From the NCBI GenBank assembly GCA_030431475.1, contig JAUIJD010000011.1:30101-94100 (forward strand): DNA of 64,000 nt, read 5' to 3'. Positions 34,021-44,600 of the stretch are shown here, piece by piece. A program made the position numbers and the translations under genes. Source of the DNA: Verrucomicrobiia bacterium (GTDB lineage Bacteria > Verrucomicrobiota > Verrucomicrobiia > Verrucomicrobiales > Akkermansiaceae). A model generated the notes under the pieces. It was given only the letters and a program-made list of their open reading frames with translations. It did no database searches and was not told where the DNA came from. Every line of letters starts with the position of its first letter. Within the stretch, counting starts at the first letter, position 1.

Positions 34021-36999
34021 ATGAATCCCTTCCGACGTTTCCTCGTGCCGATGCTGGCCGCCACCCTCGCCGCCGGCTTCGTCGCCCCGGCGCAGGCCCA
34101 GCTCGAGACCCCGCAGACGCTCAACGCCGAAGCGACCAACAAGATGAAGGAGGAGAAGTGGGCCGAAGCCCTCCAGCTCCTCAAGACCTGCACCGACCGC
34201 TTCGACAAGACGGCCCCGACCCTCTACGGCCCCCAGTTCGGCGTGACCTGGTACCGCAAGGGGATCTGCGAGCTGAAGCTCAAGATGTGGGACGACGCGC
34301 AGAAGTCCTTCGAGACCTGCTACCGTCGCTACGCGAACAAGAACCAGGAAGGGGGCGGCAACATCTTCGAGAAGCGCGCGCTGCTCCGCTGGGGCGAGGC
34401 GGCGATGGGTGGCGAGGAATGGGACACCGCGATCCGGATGTTCAAGAAGTTCCTCGATGAGCGGGACAAGACGCGGGACAGCTTCCAGCCCGGCTCCTTC
34501 TTCATCAACATGGCGATCTGCCACCTCAAGCTCAACAAGATCGAGGACGGCGTGGAGCACTTCGAGACGGCCCTCAAGAACAAGGTCAAGTACCGCACGC
34601 CGGAAGCCGGCATCGTCGCCGCCTTCCAGGCCCTGGTCGATGCCGTGATCGAGAAGCGCGACGAGGAGGCGCTGCTTTCCTTCGTCAACGAGAACCGGGC
34701 CGACATCGTGATCGAGCCCTACGACATGCCGGCCTACTCGACGCTCTTCCTGAGCCTCGCCGGCAAGGCCTACAAGGCAGACATGGAGTCGAGCGCCTTC
34801 GTGCTCTACCAGCTCATTCCCTCGACCCTGGTGATGCTTCAGGACGTCGAAAGCCGGCTCCAGCGTCTCGGCGACCGCCCCGGGGTGGTCGACGGCACCC
34901 GCACGATCCGCCGCAGCGCGCTGCTGGACTCGCAGCAGATGCTCGAGGCCCGGATCAACAGCGGCGACCCGAACGAGGTGGTCCAGCTCGCCGCGACCGC
35001 CTTCATCCACGAGAACCACGGCAACGTTCGCGGGGCCTACGCCTGCTACAAGCAGCTCGAGCTCTTCCACTCGAAGAGCAAGAAGCGCGAGAACCACCTC
35101 TACAACCTCGTCCGCACCGCCTCGGTGATCGGCGAGGTGCTGGAGACCGAGCGCTACGGTTCGCTCTTCCTCGAGACCTTTCCGGACTCGAAGCACGTGC
35201 CGGCGGTGCGCCGCCTGATGCTGACCTCGATGTTCTACGGGGGTGAATACGAGAAGTGCATCGAGGTCGCCACCGAGATGCTCCCCCGCCTCAAGGAGGG
35301 CACCGAGCAGCACGACATCTGCGTGCACGTCCTCGGCGGCAGCTACTACTACACCGGCCAGTACAAGGAGGCGCAGCCGTTCCTCGACCAGCACGTCGAG
35401 CTCTACCCGGAGAGCAAGTTCGATCAGGCGTCCCTCTACTTCCAGGCCTCGAACCTCTCGCGCCTGCAGTTCTGGTCGAAGTCGGCGAAGCTGCTCGATG
35501 CCTTCTTCGAGAAGTTCCCGAATCCCGCGGAGAACCTCTACTTCCCCTTCGCGCTGTATGACCGGGCGAACTGCCACTACGCGATGGACGAGTTCGAAGC
35601 GGCGCTGGAGAAGCTCGACCGCCTCGAGACGGAGTTCCCCAACTCCGAGGTCATCGACATGGCCTTCAACCTGAAGGGCAACGTGCTGCAGAACGTCAAC
35701 AAGCGCGACGAGGCGGAACAGTACTACATCAAGGCCCTCGAGCTCGCGGAGCGTCGCGAGAACCGCATCGTCGCCGGCGAGGCCCTCAACTACCTGATCG
35801 CGATGCTCGGCGAGAAGCCGAAGAAGAAGGACGACCCGAGCCGCATGGACGAGGCGATTCCTTACGCCGACAAGTTCTGGGAGGAGTACCCCGATTCGCC
35901 CTACAAGGCCCAGGTCGCCGTCGCGCAGATTCACGCGATGCAGTCGGTCGGCCGTGGCGAAGAGGCGCTGAACCGCCTCCGCGACGTGATCGCCGACCTC
36001 GCCACCTCTCCCGGAGCGGTGGGGCTGGAAGAGGCGATCGGTTCCTACACCGAGGCCTACCTCGAGGACCACAGCCCCGAGGAGCTCAAGGAGCACTACT
36101 ACGCGTTTCCCAAGATCCGGGCATCGAACAAGGCGGCCCGCGCGCTGCTCCGCATCGCGATCATCGGCGTGTATGAGGACCAGCTGAAGTCGGCCAAGAC
36201 GCAGCAGGCCAAGATCAACGCCGAGGCCGGCATCAACGTCATCTTCCGCGACCTCAAGAACGACTTCGACCTGAAGGACCTGTCGAAGTTCATCCTGGTC
36301 CGCGTCGGCGACTACATCCGCGAGACGAACACGCCGCGCGAGGCCCTCGACTACTACAACGAGGCGCTCAACCGCGACGGCAAGGACTACCGCTTCCCGG
36401 CGCTCTTCGGCCGCGCGGCCGTGCTGGCGCAGGGATCGGATGCCGAGAAGAAGGAAGCCATCCAGGACTTCAAGCGGGTCCTCAAGGACTCCGACGACCG
36501 CGGCGACAAGGACCGCGCGCTGTTCCAGATGATCGTCACCCAGATGGACATCGGTGCCCACCAGGAGGCGAAGGACAACGCCCGCCTCTACCTCGACCGC
36601 GAGAAGGGCTACAACTCGAAGAAGCCGGAGGTCGGGCTGATGCTGGCCGACGCCTACGACAAGCTCGGCATGACCGAGGACGCGATGGCGGCCTACATCA
36701 ACGTCGCCAACTCGTACAAGGGGGCGATCCGCATCTCGGCCCCCGCGACCCGGCGCGCGATGGAGCTCTTCTGGAACCGCAACCAGACCGGGCCGAACGG
36801 TCTGCCGGACCGCCAGGGCGCCTACAACATCGGCCGTTCCTACATCGACCTGACCCGTCGCATCGTGACGGGAGAGGACGCCAAGGCCACCGACGAGGAG
36901 GTCGCCGCGTGGAAGGAGGTCGAGCGCCTCGTCGAGCAGTATGTCGCCGACCCGAGCGTGAAGTCCAAGGAGCAGCTCGCCGAAGAAGCCGCCCGCTAA
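34021..36999 (+). CDS. Large exported tetratricopeptide-repeat protein (992 aa)
   Basis: The start at 34021 (MNPFRRFLVPMLAATLAAGF, then VAPAQAQ) is a clean signal peptide; the longer frame starts inside exbD2. The rest is alpha-helical with many TPR-like pairs, such as KWAEALQLLKTCTDRF, WDTAIRMFKKFLDERDK, QYKEAQPFLDQHVELYPESK, EFEAALEKLDRLETEFPNSE, RDEAEQYYIKALELAERREN and PREALDYYNEALNRDGK. Predicted periplasmic scaffold with tandem helical repeats. Its place in an exbB-exbD-exbD operon suggests it is a partner of that energy-transducing complex; this is an inference from linkage. No catalytic motif. Confidence 0.82.
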   Translation: MNPFRRFLVPMLAATLAAGFVAPAQAQLETPQTLNAEATNKMKEEKWAEALQLLKTCTDRFDKTAPTLYGPQFGVTWYRKGICELKLKMWDDAQKSFETCYRRYANKNQEGGGNIFEKRALLRWGEAAMGGEEWDTAIRMFKKFLDERDKTRDSFQPGSFFINMAICHLKLNKIEDGVEHFETALKNKVKYRTPEAGIVAAFQALVDAVIEKRDEEALLSFVNENRADIVIEPYDMPAYSTLFLSLAGKAYKADMESSAFVLYQLIPSTLVMLQDVESRLQRLGDRPGVVDGTRTIRRSALLDSQQMLEARINSGDPNEVVQLAATAFIHENHGNVRGAYACYKQLELFHSKSKKRENHLYNLVRTASVIGEVLETERYGSLFLETFPDSKHVPAVRRLMLTSMFYGGEYEKCIEVATEMLPRLKEGTEQHDICVHVLGGSYYYTGQYKEAQPFLDQHVELYPESKFDQASLYFQASNLSRLQFWSKSAKLLDAFFEKFPNPAENLYFPFALYDRANCHYAMDEFEAALEKLDRLETEFPNSEVIDMAFNLKGNVLQNVNKRDEAEQYYIKALELAERRENRIVAGEALNYLIAMLGEKPKKKDDPSRMDEAIPYADKFWEEYPDSPYKAQVAVAQIHAMQSVGRGEEALNRLRDVIADLATSPGAVGLEEAIGSYTEAYLEDHSPEELKEHYYAFPKIRASNKAARALLRIAIIGVYEDQLKSAKTQQAKINAEAGINVIFRDLKNDFDLKDLSKFILVRVGDYIRETNTPREALDYYNEALNRDGKDYRFPALFGRAAVLAQGSDAEKKEAIQDFKRVLKDSDDRGDKDRALFQMIVTQMDIGAHQEAKDNARLYLDREKGYNSKKPEVGLMLADAYDKLGMTEDAMAAYINVANSYKGAIRISAPATRRAMELFWNRNQTGPNGLPDRQGAYNIGRSYIDLTRRIVTGEDAKATDEEVAAWKEVERLVEQYVADPSVKSKEQLAEEAAR

Positions 37000-37019
37000 C
37001 CCAGACCCGTTTTTCGATC

Positions 37020-38003
37020 ATGAAAGCCGTTCTTTTCTCCGCCCTCGCCGCCGCCGTCTGCGCGGTGCCGACCGCCCTCGCCCAGCGTTTCCAGCAGGAG
37101 GCGGTGCTGATCTTCAACGATCAGGACTTCTCCCGCGTCTGGATCGGCGATGCAACCAAGACCAAGATCGCCTACTTCGAGACCGAGCGCGGTGTCGATT
37201 CCGTGACGATGGCGACCAGCAAGCCGCAGTCGATCTGGCTCATCGAGCCGCCGGAGTTCACCGAGGCGATGGAGCTCTTCCAGGGCCGCAAGTATTCGGA
37301 GGCCCGCCAGAAGTTCGCCGAAGTCCGCGAGAAGTTCATCAAGCTCCGCGAGCTGCCGGACAACCACTCGTCGCTGTCGGCCTTCTACGAGATGGAGTGC
37401 CTGCGCAAGCTCGGCGACCTCGACGGCCTCAAGGCCGCCCAGGAGAAGTTCCTGCCGGACGACCGGGAGAGCCTGACCCGCAAGCACCAGCTCGACCAGC
37501 TCGAGCTCTACACCCTGTGGGAGGCGGTGCGCCTGAAGGACTGGAAGCGGCTCGAGCTTCTCGGCAACGAGTGGCTCGAGAAGAGCATCCCCGGCTACCA
37601 GCGGACGCAGGTCGGCTACTGCCTCGGGCTCGCCCTGGAGGCGCTCGAGCGGCCGATCGAGGCGATCAACGCCTACAACATCGGCATGACCGCCGACACC
37701 GGAGCCTCGGAGCGCATCACCGCGGAATCGGCGACCAACGCGATGGGTCTCTATCTCGCCGATGAGAGCGTCCAGCTCGCGATGAAGCTGCACGGCACGC
37801 CCGACGACGACCCGGAGTCGGCCGGCGCGCTGCGGCTGCAGGAGGGCGCCTCGCTCGCCTCCCTCTACAAGCTCACGCTCGGCGGCGGTGCCGCCCTGCC
37901 CGATGCCGGCAAGAAGCTGATCGAGTACCTCGCCGACTCCGAGCCGGCGGCGGCCCCGGAGGCAAAGCCCGAGGAGAAGCCGGCCAAGGACGAAAAGAAG
38001 TAG
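37020..38003 (+). CDS. Exported TPR-like helical protein, partner of the preceding gene (327 aa)
   Basis: Start at 37020 (MKAVLFSALAAAVCAVPTALAQ), a signal peptide. The first 50 mature residues (FQQEAVLIFNDQDFSRVWIG, DSVTMATSKPQSIWLIEPPE) are beta-rich; thereafter helices with TPR-like periodicity (FTEAMELFQGRKYSEARQKF). The C-terminus is Pro/Glu/Lys-rich (EPAAAPEAKPEEKPAKDEKK). It starts 20 bases after the large TPR gene, so the two are co-translated. Family unknown to me. The operon ends here with a terminator. Confidence 0.75.
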   Translation: MKAVLFSALAAAVCAVPTALAQRFQQEAVLIFNDQDFSRVWIGDATKTKIAYFETERGVDSVTMATSKPQSIWLIEPPEFTEAMELFQGRKYSEARQKFAEVREKFIKLRELPDNHSSLSAFYEMECLRKLGDLDGLKAAQEKFLPDDRESLTRKHQLDQLELYTLWEAVRLKDWKRLELLGNEWLEKSIPGYQRTQVGYCLGLALEALERPIEAINAYNIGMTADTGASERITAESATNAMGLYLADESVQLAMKLHGTPDDDPESAGALRLQEGASLASLYKLTLGGGAALPDAGKKLIEYLADSEPAAAPEAKPEEKPAKDEKK

Positions 38004-38023
38004 GTCTTTCCCCACGATTTTCG

Positions 38024-38053
38024 ACGGCCGCGGGGGATCCCGCGGCCGTTTTG
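38024..38053 (+). terminator. Operon terminator after the Exb/TPR cluster
   Basis: ACGGCCGCGGG (38024-38034) and CCCGCGGCCGT (38039-38049) form an 11-bp perfect stem with a GGAT loop, followed by TTTT. It is a strong intrinsic terminator closing the operon. Confidence 0.8.
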
Positions 38054-38159
38054 CGTCGCAGGGAGGAAGTCTCGTCCGGTGGCCCGGAAGGAGAGGCGGC
38101 GCCCGCCCGCACCCCTTTGCTTGTTACCTGCGGCGGTTTTCGTTCGTATGAGGGCGGAC

Positions 38160-39530
38160 ATGAAAGCCCTCTTCCTCCTCCTGCTCACCGCCGTTCTCGC
38201 CGCCGCCAAGCCCAACATCGTCTTCATCATCACCGATGACCTCGGCTACGGCGACCTCGGCTGCTACGGGCAGAAGCACTTCGAAACGCCGGTGCTCGAC
38301 AGGCTCGCCGCCGGTGGCATCCGTTTCACCGACCACTACTCGGGAGCGACGGTGTGCGCGCCGTCCCGCTGTTCTTTGATGACGGGGCGCGATGCCGGCC
38401 ATGCGTCGATCCGCGGCAACGGGCCGTTCGCGCTGCGGCCGGACCCGCAGGATCTCACCGTCGCCCGCCTGCTGAAGAACGCCGGCTACCGCACGGCGAT
38501 GGTCGGAAAATCCTGCGTCACCGGCAACACGCAGACTCCCGGAACCGTGCTCGCGAAGGGCTTCGACGTGTTCTACGGCACGACCGACCACAAGGACGGC
38601 CACTTCCGCTACCCGAAGTTCGTCTACGACCAGACCGAGAAGGTGATGCTCGAAGGCAACACGCTGCACGAGGGTCCGCACTACGATGCCGAGCTCTACA
38701 CCCGCCGCGCCGAGAAGTTCATCGGCGACTCCGCCGGCGAATCGCCCTTCTTCCTGCTGCTCTCGTATCCGATTCCCCACGCCTCGGTGCTCGCGCCGGA
38801 CGATCTCGCGGAGCAGGCGGACATCGACGACGACGTCGATTACAAGCCCGCGAAGCACCACTACTCCCAGGTCGAAGGGGTGAAGTCGAACTACGCCGGC
38901 ATGGTGATGGCGATCGATGCCTACGTCGGCCGCATCATGGAAGCGCTCGAGTCGAAGGGGGTGGCCGACGACACGCTGGTGCTCTTCACCAGCGACAACG
39001 GGTCACACTTCGAGGGCGGCTACAAGGCCCCGATGCTGAGCTCGAACGCGCCCCTTCGCGGGGGCAAGCGCGACCTCTACGAAGGGGGCATCCGCGTGCC
39101 CCTGATCGCCCACTGGCCGGAGGGCATCGCGAAGACCGGCGACTCCGACCATCCGTCGGCCTTCTGGGATTTCCTGCCGACCGTCTGCGAGCTGGCGGGA
39201 GTCGAGACGCCCGACGACATCGAAGGGCTCTCCTACGCCCCGACGCTGACCGGCCGCGGCGAGCAGGCGACCCACGAGCAGCTCTACTGGGAGTTCCACG
39301 AGCAGGGCGGGCGGCGCGCGCTGCGCATGGGGGACTGGAAGCTCGTCCAGTACGGCCTCAAGCCCGGGAAGTTCGGCAAGCCCGAGCTCTACGACCTGTC
39401 GGAGGACATCGGGGAGGAGAACAACCTTGCCGGGAAGCATCCCGACAAGGTTCGCGACATGGTCGGGCGCCTCGATGCCGCCCGGGTGCCGAGCGACCGA
39501 TTCAAGCTGCCCGGCCTCGACCGCCGCTGA
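38160..39530 (+). CDS. Exported sulfatase, Cys-type FGly (456 aa)
   Basis: Signal peptide MKALFLLLLTAVLAAA. Family signature NIVFIITDDLGYGDLGCYGQ (metal ligands D26, D27) and the maturation motif C66-A-P-S-R70 followed by CSLMTGR: a cysteine to be converted to formylglycine by a sulfatase-maturating enzyme encoded elsewhere. A C-terminal subdomain (ALRMGDWKLVQYGLKPGKFG, YDLSEDIGEENNLAG) is the standard ending of arylsulfatase A-like polysaccharide sulfatases. It removes sulfate esters from glycans outside the cytoplasm. The exact glycan is not inferable. ATG at 38160 is chosen because it sits at the signal peptide; 38148 would add MRAD. Confidence 0.9.
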   Translation: MKALFLLLLTAVLAAAKPNIVFIITDDLGYGDLGCYGQKHFETPVLDRLAAGGIRFTDHYSGATVCAPSRCSLMTGRDAGHASIRGNGPFALRPDPQDLTVARLLKNAGYRTAMVGKSCVTGNTQTPGTVLAKGFDVFYGTTDHKDGHFRYPKFVYDQTEKVMLEGNTLHEGPHYDAELYTRRAEKFIGDSAGESPFFLLLSYPIPHASVLAPDDLAEQADIDDDVDYKPAKHHYSQVEGVKSNYAGMVMAIDAYVGRIMEALESKGVADDTLVLFTSDNGSHFEGGYKAPMLSSNAPLRGGKRDLYEGGIRVPLIAHWPEGIAKTGDSDHPSAFWDFLPTVCELAGVETPDDIEGLSYAPTLTGRGEQATHEQLYWEFHEQGGRRALRMGDWKLVQYGLKPGKFGKPELYDLSEDIGEENNLAGKHPDKVRDMVGRLDAARVPSDRFKLPGLDRR

Positions 39531-39536
39531 CGGCCG

Positions 39537-39971
39537 TCAGGCCTTCTCCTTCAGGAGGTCGCGGATCTCCCCGAGCAGCTTCTCTTCCGCGCTCGGCTCC
39601 GGCGGAGCGGCCTTCTCCTCCTCCTTTTTCTTCTCGAAGGCGGCCATCACCTTCTTGACCACCAGGAAGACGGCGAAGGCGAGCAGGACGAAGGAGATGA
39701 AGTCGGTGATGAACTGGCCGTAGGCGATGGCGACCTCGGGCTTGGCGGCGGTCGTCACCGTGTCGCCGTCCTTGACCTCGGCCACGGCGGGCTCGAGCAC
39801 CCACTTCAGCTTGGTGAAGTCGATGCCGGCGATCAGCTTGCCGAGCGGCGGCATCAGCACGTTGTCGACCAGCGACTTCACGACGGTGCCGAAGGCGCCG
39901 CCGATGATGATGCCGACGGCCATGTCCATCACGTTGCCCTTGAAGGCGAACTCCTTGAATTCCTTGATCAT
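39537..39971 (-). CDS. mscL: Large-conductance mechanosensitive channel MscL
   Basis: The start at 39969-39971 (MIKEFKEFAFKGNVMDMAVG) matches the invariant MscL N-terminus; residues 21-45 are the pore helix (IIIGGAFGTVVKSLVDNVLM). A periplasmic loop follows, then TM2 (FITDFISFVLLAFAVFLVV) and a charged helical C-terminal bundle (KKKEEEKAAPPEPSAEEKLL). It opens under membrane tension to release solutes during osmotic downshock. 144 residues is normal length. It is convergent with the sulfatase gene. Confidence 0.95.
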   Translation of the reverse strand: MIKEFKEFAFKGNVMDMAVGIIIGGAFGTVVKSLVDNVLMPPLGKLIAGIDFTKLKWVLEPAVAEVKDGDTVTTAAKPEVAIAYGQFITDFISFVLLAFAVFLVVKKVMAAFEKKKEEEKAAPPEPSAEEKLLGEIRDLLKEKA

Positions 39972-40104
39972 GATCTTGGGGGATTGCTGTGGTAGCGGAT
40001 GAATCTGAGCGATTCGCTGCGAATCGGGCAAGCTTTCCCTAACCCTTTGACATCGGGCCCGGGCGCGACCACGCTCCGCGCGAACCGCGAAACCACTGCA
40101 TCCC

Positions 40105-41487
40105 ATGGCCTACGATCTCATCGTCATCGGGGGCGGACCGGCCGGCTACGTCGCCGCCATCCGCGCCGCTCAGCTCGGAAAGAAAGTCGCCTGTGTCGAG
40201 GCGGACCGCGCCGGAGGCACCTGCCTCAACTGGGGCTGCATCCCGACCAAGGCCCTGCTCAAGAACGCCGAGCTGTTCCACACGCTCTCGCACCGGGCGA
40301 AGGAGTTCGGGGTGTCGTTCGACAATCTGAGCTACGACTGGTCCGCCGTGATCGGTCGCTCGCGCAAGGTTTCGGACCGCCTTGCCGGCGGCATCGAGTT
40401 CCTCTTCAAGAAGAACGGCGTCGAGTACGTGAAGGGCCACGGGGCCATCGTCGCCCCGGGCAAGGTCGAGGTGACGGCCAAGGACGGCTCGAAGTCGACC
40501 GCCGAGGCCAAGCACATCATCGTCGCCACCGGCTGCAAGACCCGCGACCTTCCCGGCCTGCCCTTCAACGGCACCTCGGTGATCGGCTCGAAGGAAGCCA
40601 TGGTCCTCGAGAAGCAGCCGAAGGAGATGATCATCATCGGTGCCGGCGCGATCGGGGTCGAGTTCGCCTACATCTACAACGCCTTCGGCACCAAGGTGAC
40701 GGTCGTCGAAATGATGGACCGCCTGGTGCCGGTCGAGGACGACGAGATCGGCGACGCGCTCGAGAAGTCGTTCACCAAGCAGGGCATCCGCTGCCTCTCG
40801 GGCCACAAGGTCACCGCCACCAAGGATCTCGGCGACCGCGTCGAGGTGACCGTCGAGGGGGCCAAGGAGAACGGGACGATCTCCGCCGACGTCTGCCTGG
40901 TCGCGATCGGCGTCCAGCCGGTGCTTCCCGGCGGCGAGCAGCCGAAGCTTTCCGAGCGCGGCTACATCGAGGTCGGCGACCGCTACGAGACCTCGATCGA
41001 CGGCGTCCATGCCATCGGCGACATCATCGGGCCGCCGTGGCTCGCCCACACCGCCTCCTTCGAGGCGATCCAGTGCGTCGAGGGCCTCTACGTTGACGGT
41101 CACACGCCGCGTCGCGTGACCAACTTCCCCGGCTGCACCTACTGCCATCCGCAGGTGGCCTCGGTCGGCAAGACCGAGCGCGCGCTCAAGGAGGAAGGCA
41201 TCGAGTACACGGTCGGCAAGATCCCCTTCATGGCGATCGGCAAGGCGATCGCGGCCGGCGAGCCGGACGGCTTCGCGAAGCTGCTCTACGGCAAGAAGCA
41301 CGGCGAGCTGCTCGGAGCCCACATCATCGGCGACAACGCCACCGAGCTCATCGCCGAGATGGGCCTCGCGCTCGACCAGGAGCTGACCTCCGAGGAGATC
41401 CACGCGACCATCCACGCCCACCCGACGATGAGCGAGGTGATCCACGAGGCGACCCTCGCCTCCGAAGGCCACGCCATCCACTTCTGA
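40105..41487 (+). CDS. lpdA: Dihydrolipoyl dehydrogenase
   Basis: 460 residues. FAD-binding MAYDLIVIGGGPAGYVAAIR, redox-active disulfide GGTCLNWGCIPTK, NAD-binding MIIIGAGAIGVEFAYIYNAF, and the C-terminal dimerisation domain with the catalytic His-Glu pair (HAHPTMSEVIHEA). It is the E3 subunit that reoxidises dihydrolipoamide in the pyruvate and 2-oxoglutarate dehydrogenase and glycine cleavage complexes. No other subunit gene is adjacent, so the gene is expressed independently. A good terminator follows. Confidence 0.95.
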   Translation: MAYDLIVIGGGPAGYVAAIRAAQLGKKVACVEADRAGGTCLNWGCIPTKALLKNAELFHTLSHRAKEFGVSFDNLSYDWSAVIGRSRKVSDRLAGGIEFLFKKNGVEYVKGHGAIVAPGKVEVTAKDGSKSTAEAKHIIVATGCKTRDLPGLPFNGTSVIGSKEAMVLEKQPKEMIIIGAGAIGVEFAYIYNAFGTKVTVVEMMDRLVPVEDDEIGDALEKSFTKQGIRCLSGHKVTATKDLGDRVEVTVEGAKENGTISADVCLVAIGVQPVLPGGEQPKLSERGYIEVGDRYETSIDGVHAIGDIIGPPWLAHTASFEAIQCVEGLYVDGHTPRRVTNFPGCTYCHPQVASVGKTERALKEEGIEYTVGKIPFMAIGKAIAAGEPDGFAKLLYGKKHGELLGAHIIGDNATELIAEMGLALDQELTSEEIHATIHAHPTMSEVIHEATLASEGHAIHF

Positions 41488-41546
41488 CAAGGAGCGGCGG
41501 CTTCCGGCCGCCTCTTCCGCGGGCGGTCCGAAGGAGCGTCCGAACC

Positions 41547-41578
41547 AAGCCCGGGGCCGCTGGCCCCGGGCTTTTTTC
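41547..41578 (+). terminator. Terminator after lpdA
   Basis: AAGCCCGGGGCC (41547-41558) and GGCCCCGGGCTT (41562-41573) form a 12-bp stem with a GCT loop, followed by TTTT. It lies 60 bases downstream of the lpdA stop. Confidence 0.8.
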
Positions 41579-41603
41579 GGGAGCCGGGGCGATGACCGTT
41601 CCG

Positions 41604-44600
41604 CTACTTCTTCGCCTCTTCGATCTTCGTCAGGCGCAGGACCGGCCCTCCGCCGGACTCCTCGGTCTTCACCAGCCCGGTTCCGGGATGATACCAAAGC
41701 CTGCTGTAGCTCAGGTCGAACCAGCCTCCCTCCATCTGTTCCTCACGGGACTCGATGAGCACGCAGTCCTTGAAGGTTCCCGCCGGCACTTCGACATCCT
41801 CGAGCCCCACCACGCGCATCTCCTCGGTCGCCTTGCCTTCCGACTCGGTCGTTTCCCCCTCTTCCTCGTAGCGCGACTTCCAGGCGTAGGTGAGCTGAAG
41901 AAGCGCTCCCTCGCGAATCTCCGCCGGCACGGTCAGCGCGGGCTCGGAGTAGGTGCCGCTGTCGCTGTCCGCCCGCCAGGATTGCAGCCGATGGCCGTCC
42001 CCGAGCAGGGAGGTCATGAAGGATCGTCGTGACTCATCCCCGACCGTGTAGAACTCCTCGGTGACCAGGCGGACGCCGTCTTCGGTCTCCTCCGCTTCGG
42101 CCACCTTCGACCACAGGACGTGCCGGTCGCCCTCCGCGTCCGTTCCCTCGTAGTGCATCACCCGTCCGACCGTCAGCGGGACGAGGTCCTTCGCCTCCGC
42201 CAGCTTCCGACCCCCGGGCCGCTCGACCGCGGTGGTCTCCCGGCGCTCATCCGGTCCCAATCTTAACCGGGCGCGAAGCCCGTCATTCTCGAACTCGATG
42301 CCCGATTGGAAACGCCGGTGGTTCTCGAGGAAACCGATCGCTTCCCCCGCCTGCCGCGGGGAACCCGGATGGCCGTAGGCGACCGATTCGAAGGTCCGGT
42401 CTTGCTCATTCCAACGGAAGCCCTTGCCGCCGGGACAGTCGATCCGGACGCCGTAGTGGGCTTCATGGAAGTCGGCCGGATCCTGGTCGGGGAAGCGGCG
42501 TTTCCATTCGTTGAGGATCGGCAATGCGTCCCAGCTCAGGGATTGGCGCATGCTGTCGAGATTCCGGTCGAAGAGTTCACCCGGAAGCCCGACCACGAGG
42601 TCGGGGCGGACGTCGAGCAGGAGACTGCGCCCGACATTCACCGCCGCCGGATCATTCGTTCCGGCCAGCTCCCGGTCGATCGCGGCGAGCAGCAGCCGCT
42701 CGTCGAGGCTCACCAGCAACGCATCGGGGAGGATGGCGTAGTAGATTCTCAGGTCCTCGCCCATCTCGCCCTCACCGGAAGAGACGATCACGTAGGAGCG
42801 ATCGCCGTGCTTGCGGGTTTCCCACTTCATCGCGTCGGGTGCCGAGCTCTCGGCCAGGCCGCGCAGGGCGGTGATGAACAGACCCAGCTTCAATGAACTC
42901 CTCGACGCCACCCGCAGCGTGACCGGCACCTTGCCGAGGATGTCGAAGGAGTCGGCCCCACCCTTCGAGAGCGCCTCCCAGAACAGGCTCTGGTGCAGGT
43001 CGATGGAGATCGAGTCACCGACCCACGAAAGCGGCTTGATGCGCAGGCTCGGAAGCATCGGGGAGAGCTCCCGGTTGAACTCGTCGAAGCCGGGGCCGCT
43101 CGAGTCGAGGGCCATGGCGAGATGCATCTGGGAGGTCGGCGGGCGCGTGCGGGCTGCCTCCGAGAGTTCCGACTTGCCGGCGAAGGCCATCAGTTCGCGA
43201 TAGTCGCTGCCCACCGTGAGCGGCAGCACGGTGAGGTCGGCGGCGTAGACGTCGTCGTCCAGCGAGATCCGCAGCGCGATCGGGTCGAAAACCTGACTCC
43301 AACCCCGCTCGTATCCGGTCCGCCAGCGGACGTAGGCATTCTTCTCCGCCACGCCCGCTTCGGTGATCCCGAGTTCCGATACCGGTGTCAGGAAGCCGCT
43401 ATGGCCGAAGCGCGTGCTCCGTGCCCGGCCGTCCTCGAGCCTCACCTCACCCAGCAGCGCCTCGTAGCCCTCGCCATCATTTTGTCCGGAGATGCCGCGC
43501 GAGGTGAGCTCGTTGAGGGCGGCGAGCGCGCGGTTGCGACGCGATGTGGCGATTCGTGTCTCGGGGCCCGCCCAGCGGCGGATCGTTTCGTCGGACAGGA
43601 AGATGAAGGCCGACCCCGGGTCGTCGAGCGGGTAGCGATGGCGGAAGAAGCGAAACTCGTCGGTGGTGCCGAGGGCCACCGCCTCGCCGGCCGCGACCGC
43701 GATCAGGCGTTCGACCTGCGCCGGGGAGTTGGTCACCGCCACCAGCCCTCCGATCCGAACTAGGTGGCTGGACATCGAGCGGTCGGCATGGACGAAGGCC
43801 AACCGGACCGCAGTGTCGTCGCGGGTTTCCACGCCATCGAATCCCGCCCGCAGGCGGATCGCCTTGGCCAGCAGGTCGAAGAGCCGCTCGGGTTTGTCGG
43901 TTTCGAACAGCAGCGCGACGTCCGTGCCAGTGGGGAAAAACGGGTCGCCGCCGGTGAGCGCGACCGAGCCGACCGGCAGCAGCCGGGTCGTGACGTCCGG
44001 CAGATCCAGGCCCATCTGGCGGCGATAGCGTCCGACCAGGTTGCGGTAGGGATTGCGGGCGGTGAAGCTGCCGAAGGCGGGCATCGGCTCGCGCTCGAGG
44101 CGATCGAGCAGGTCGAGCAGGGTGGTGAGCGAGGGAGAAAACACCGCATGCTGGTCGCTCGGGATGCACTGGGCCAGCGGGTCCACCGCGACGTCCCCGT
44201 CGGGCAGTCGCTCCGACCAGTCGATCGAGGGGACCGTGATGCCCGGGATGTCGGCCACGGCCACGGTCTTGTCGGCGGCTTCACCCTCCTCCGGGGTGGC
44301 GAGGATCAGGTCGCGGTCGAGCGCGAGGTTCTCCGAGACCGCCCGCCCGCCGCTGAAGACCTCGAAGGAGCCGTCGAGACCGCGGGCGGCGCGCCGCATC
44401 GGGTTCTCGTCCTCGAGGTCCCCGGCGAGATGCTGGAACCAGGCGGTTCCCGGGGCATGGCCGCGGGAGAGGAGCGCCGCGTGCTGTTGCCGTGCCGCGA
44501 CGAAGCTTGCTTCGTCGCAGGAATCTCCCGTGGTGCCGTCGATCCGGAACGCCAGCGTTCGCACCCGGGCGGGTCCTTCGGCCGGACCGAGATCGATTAC

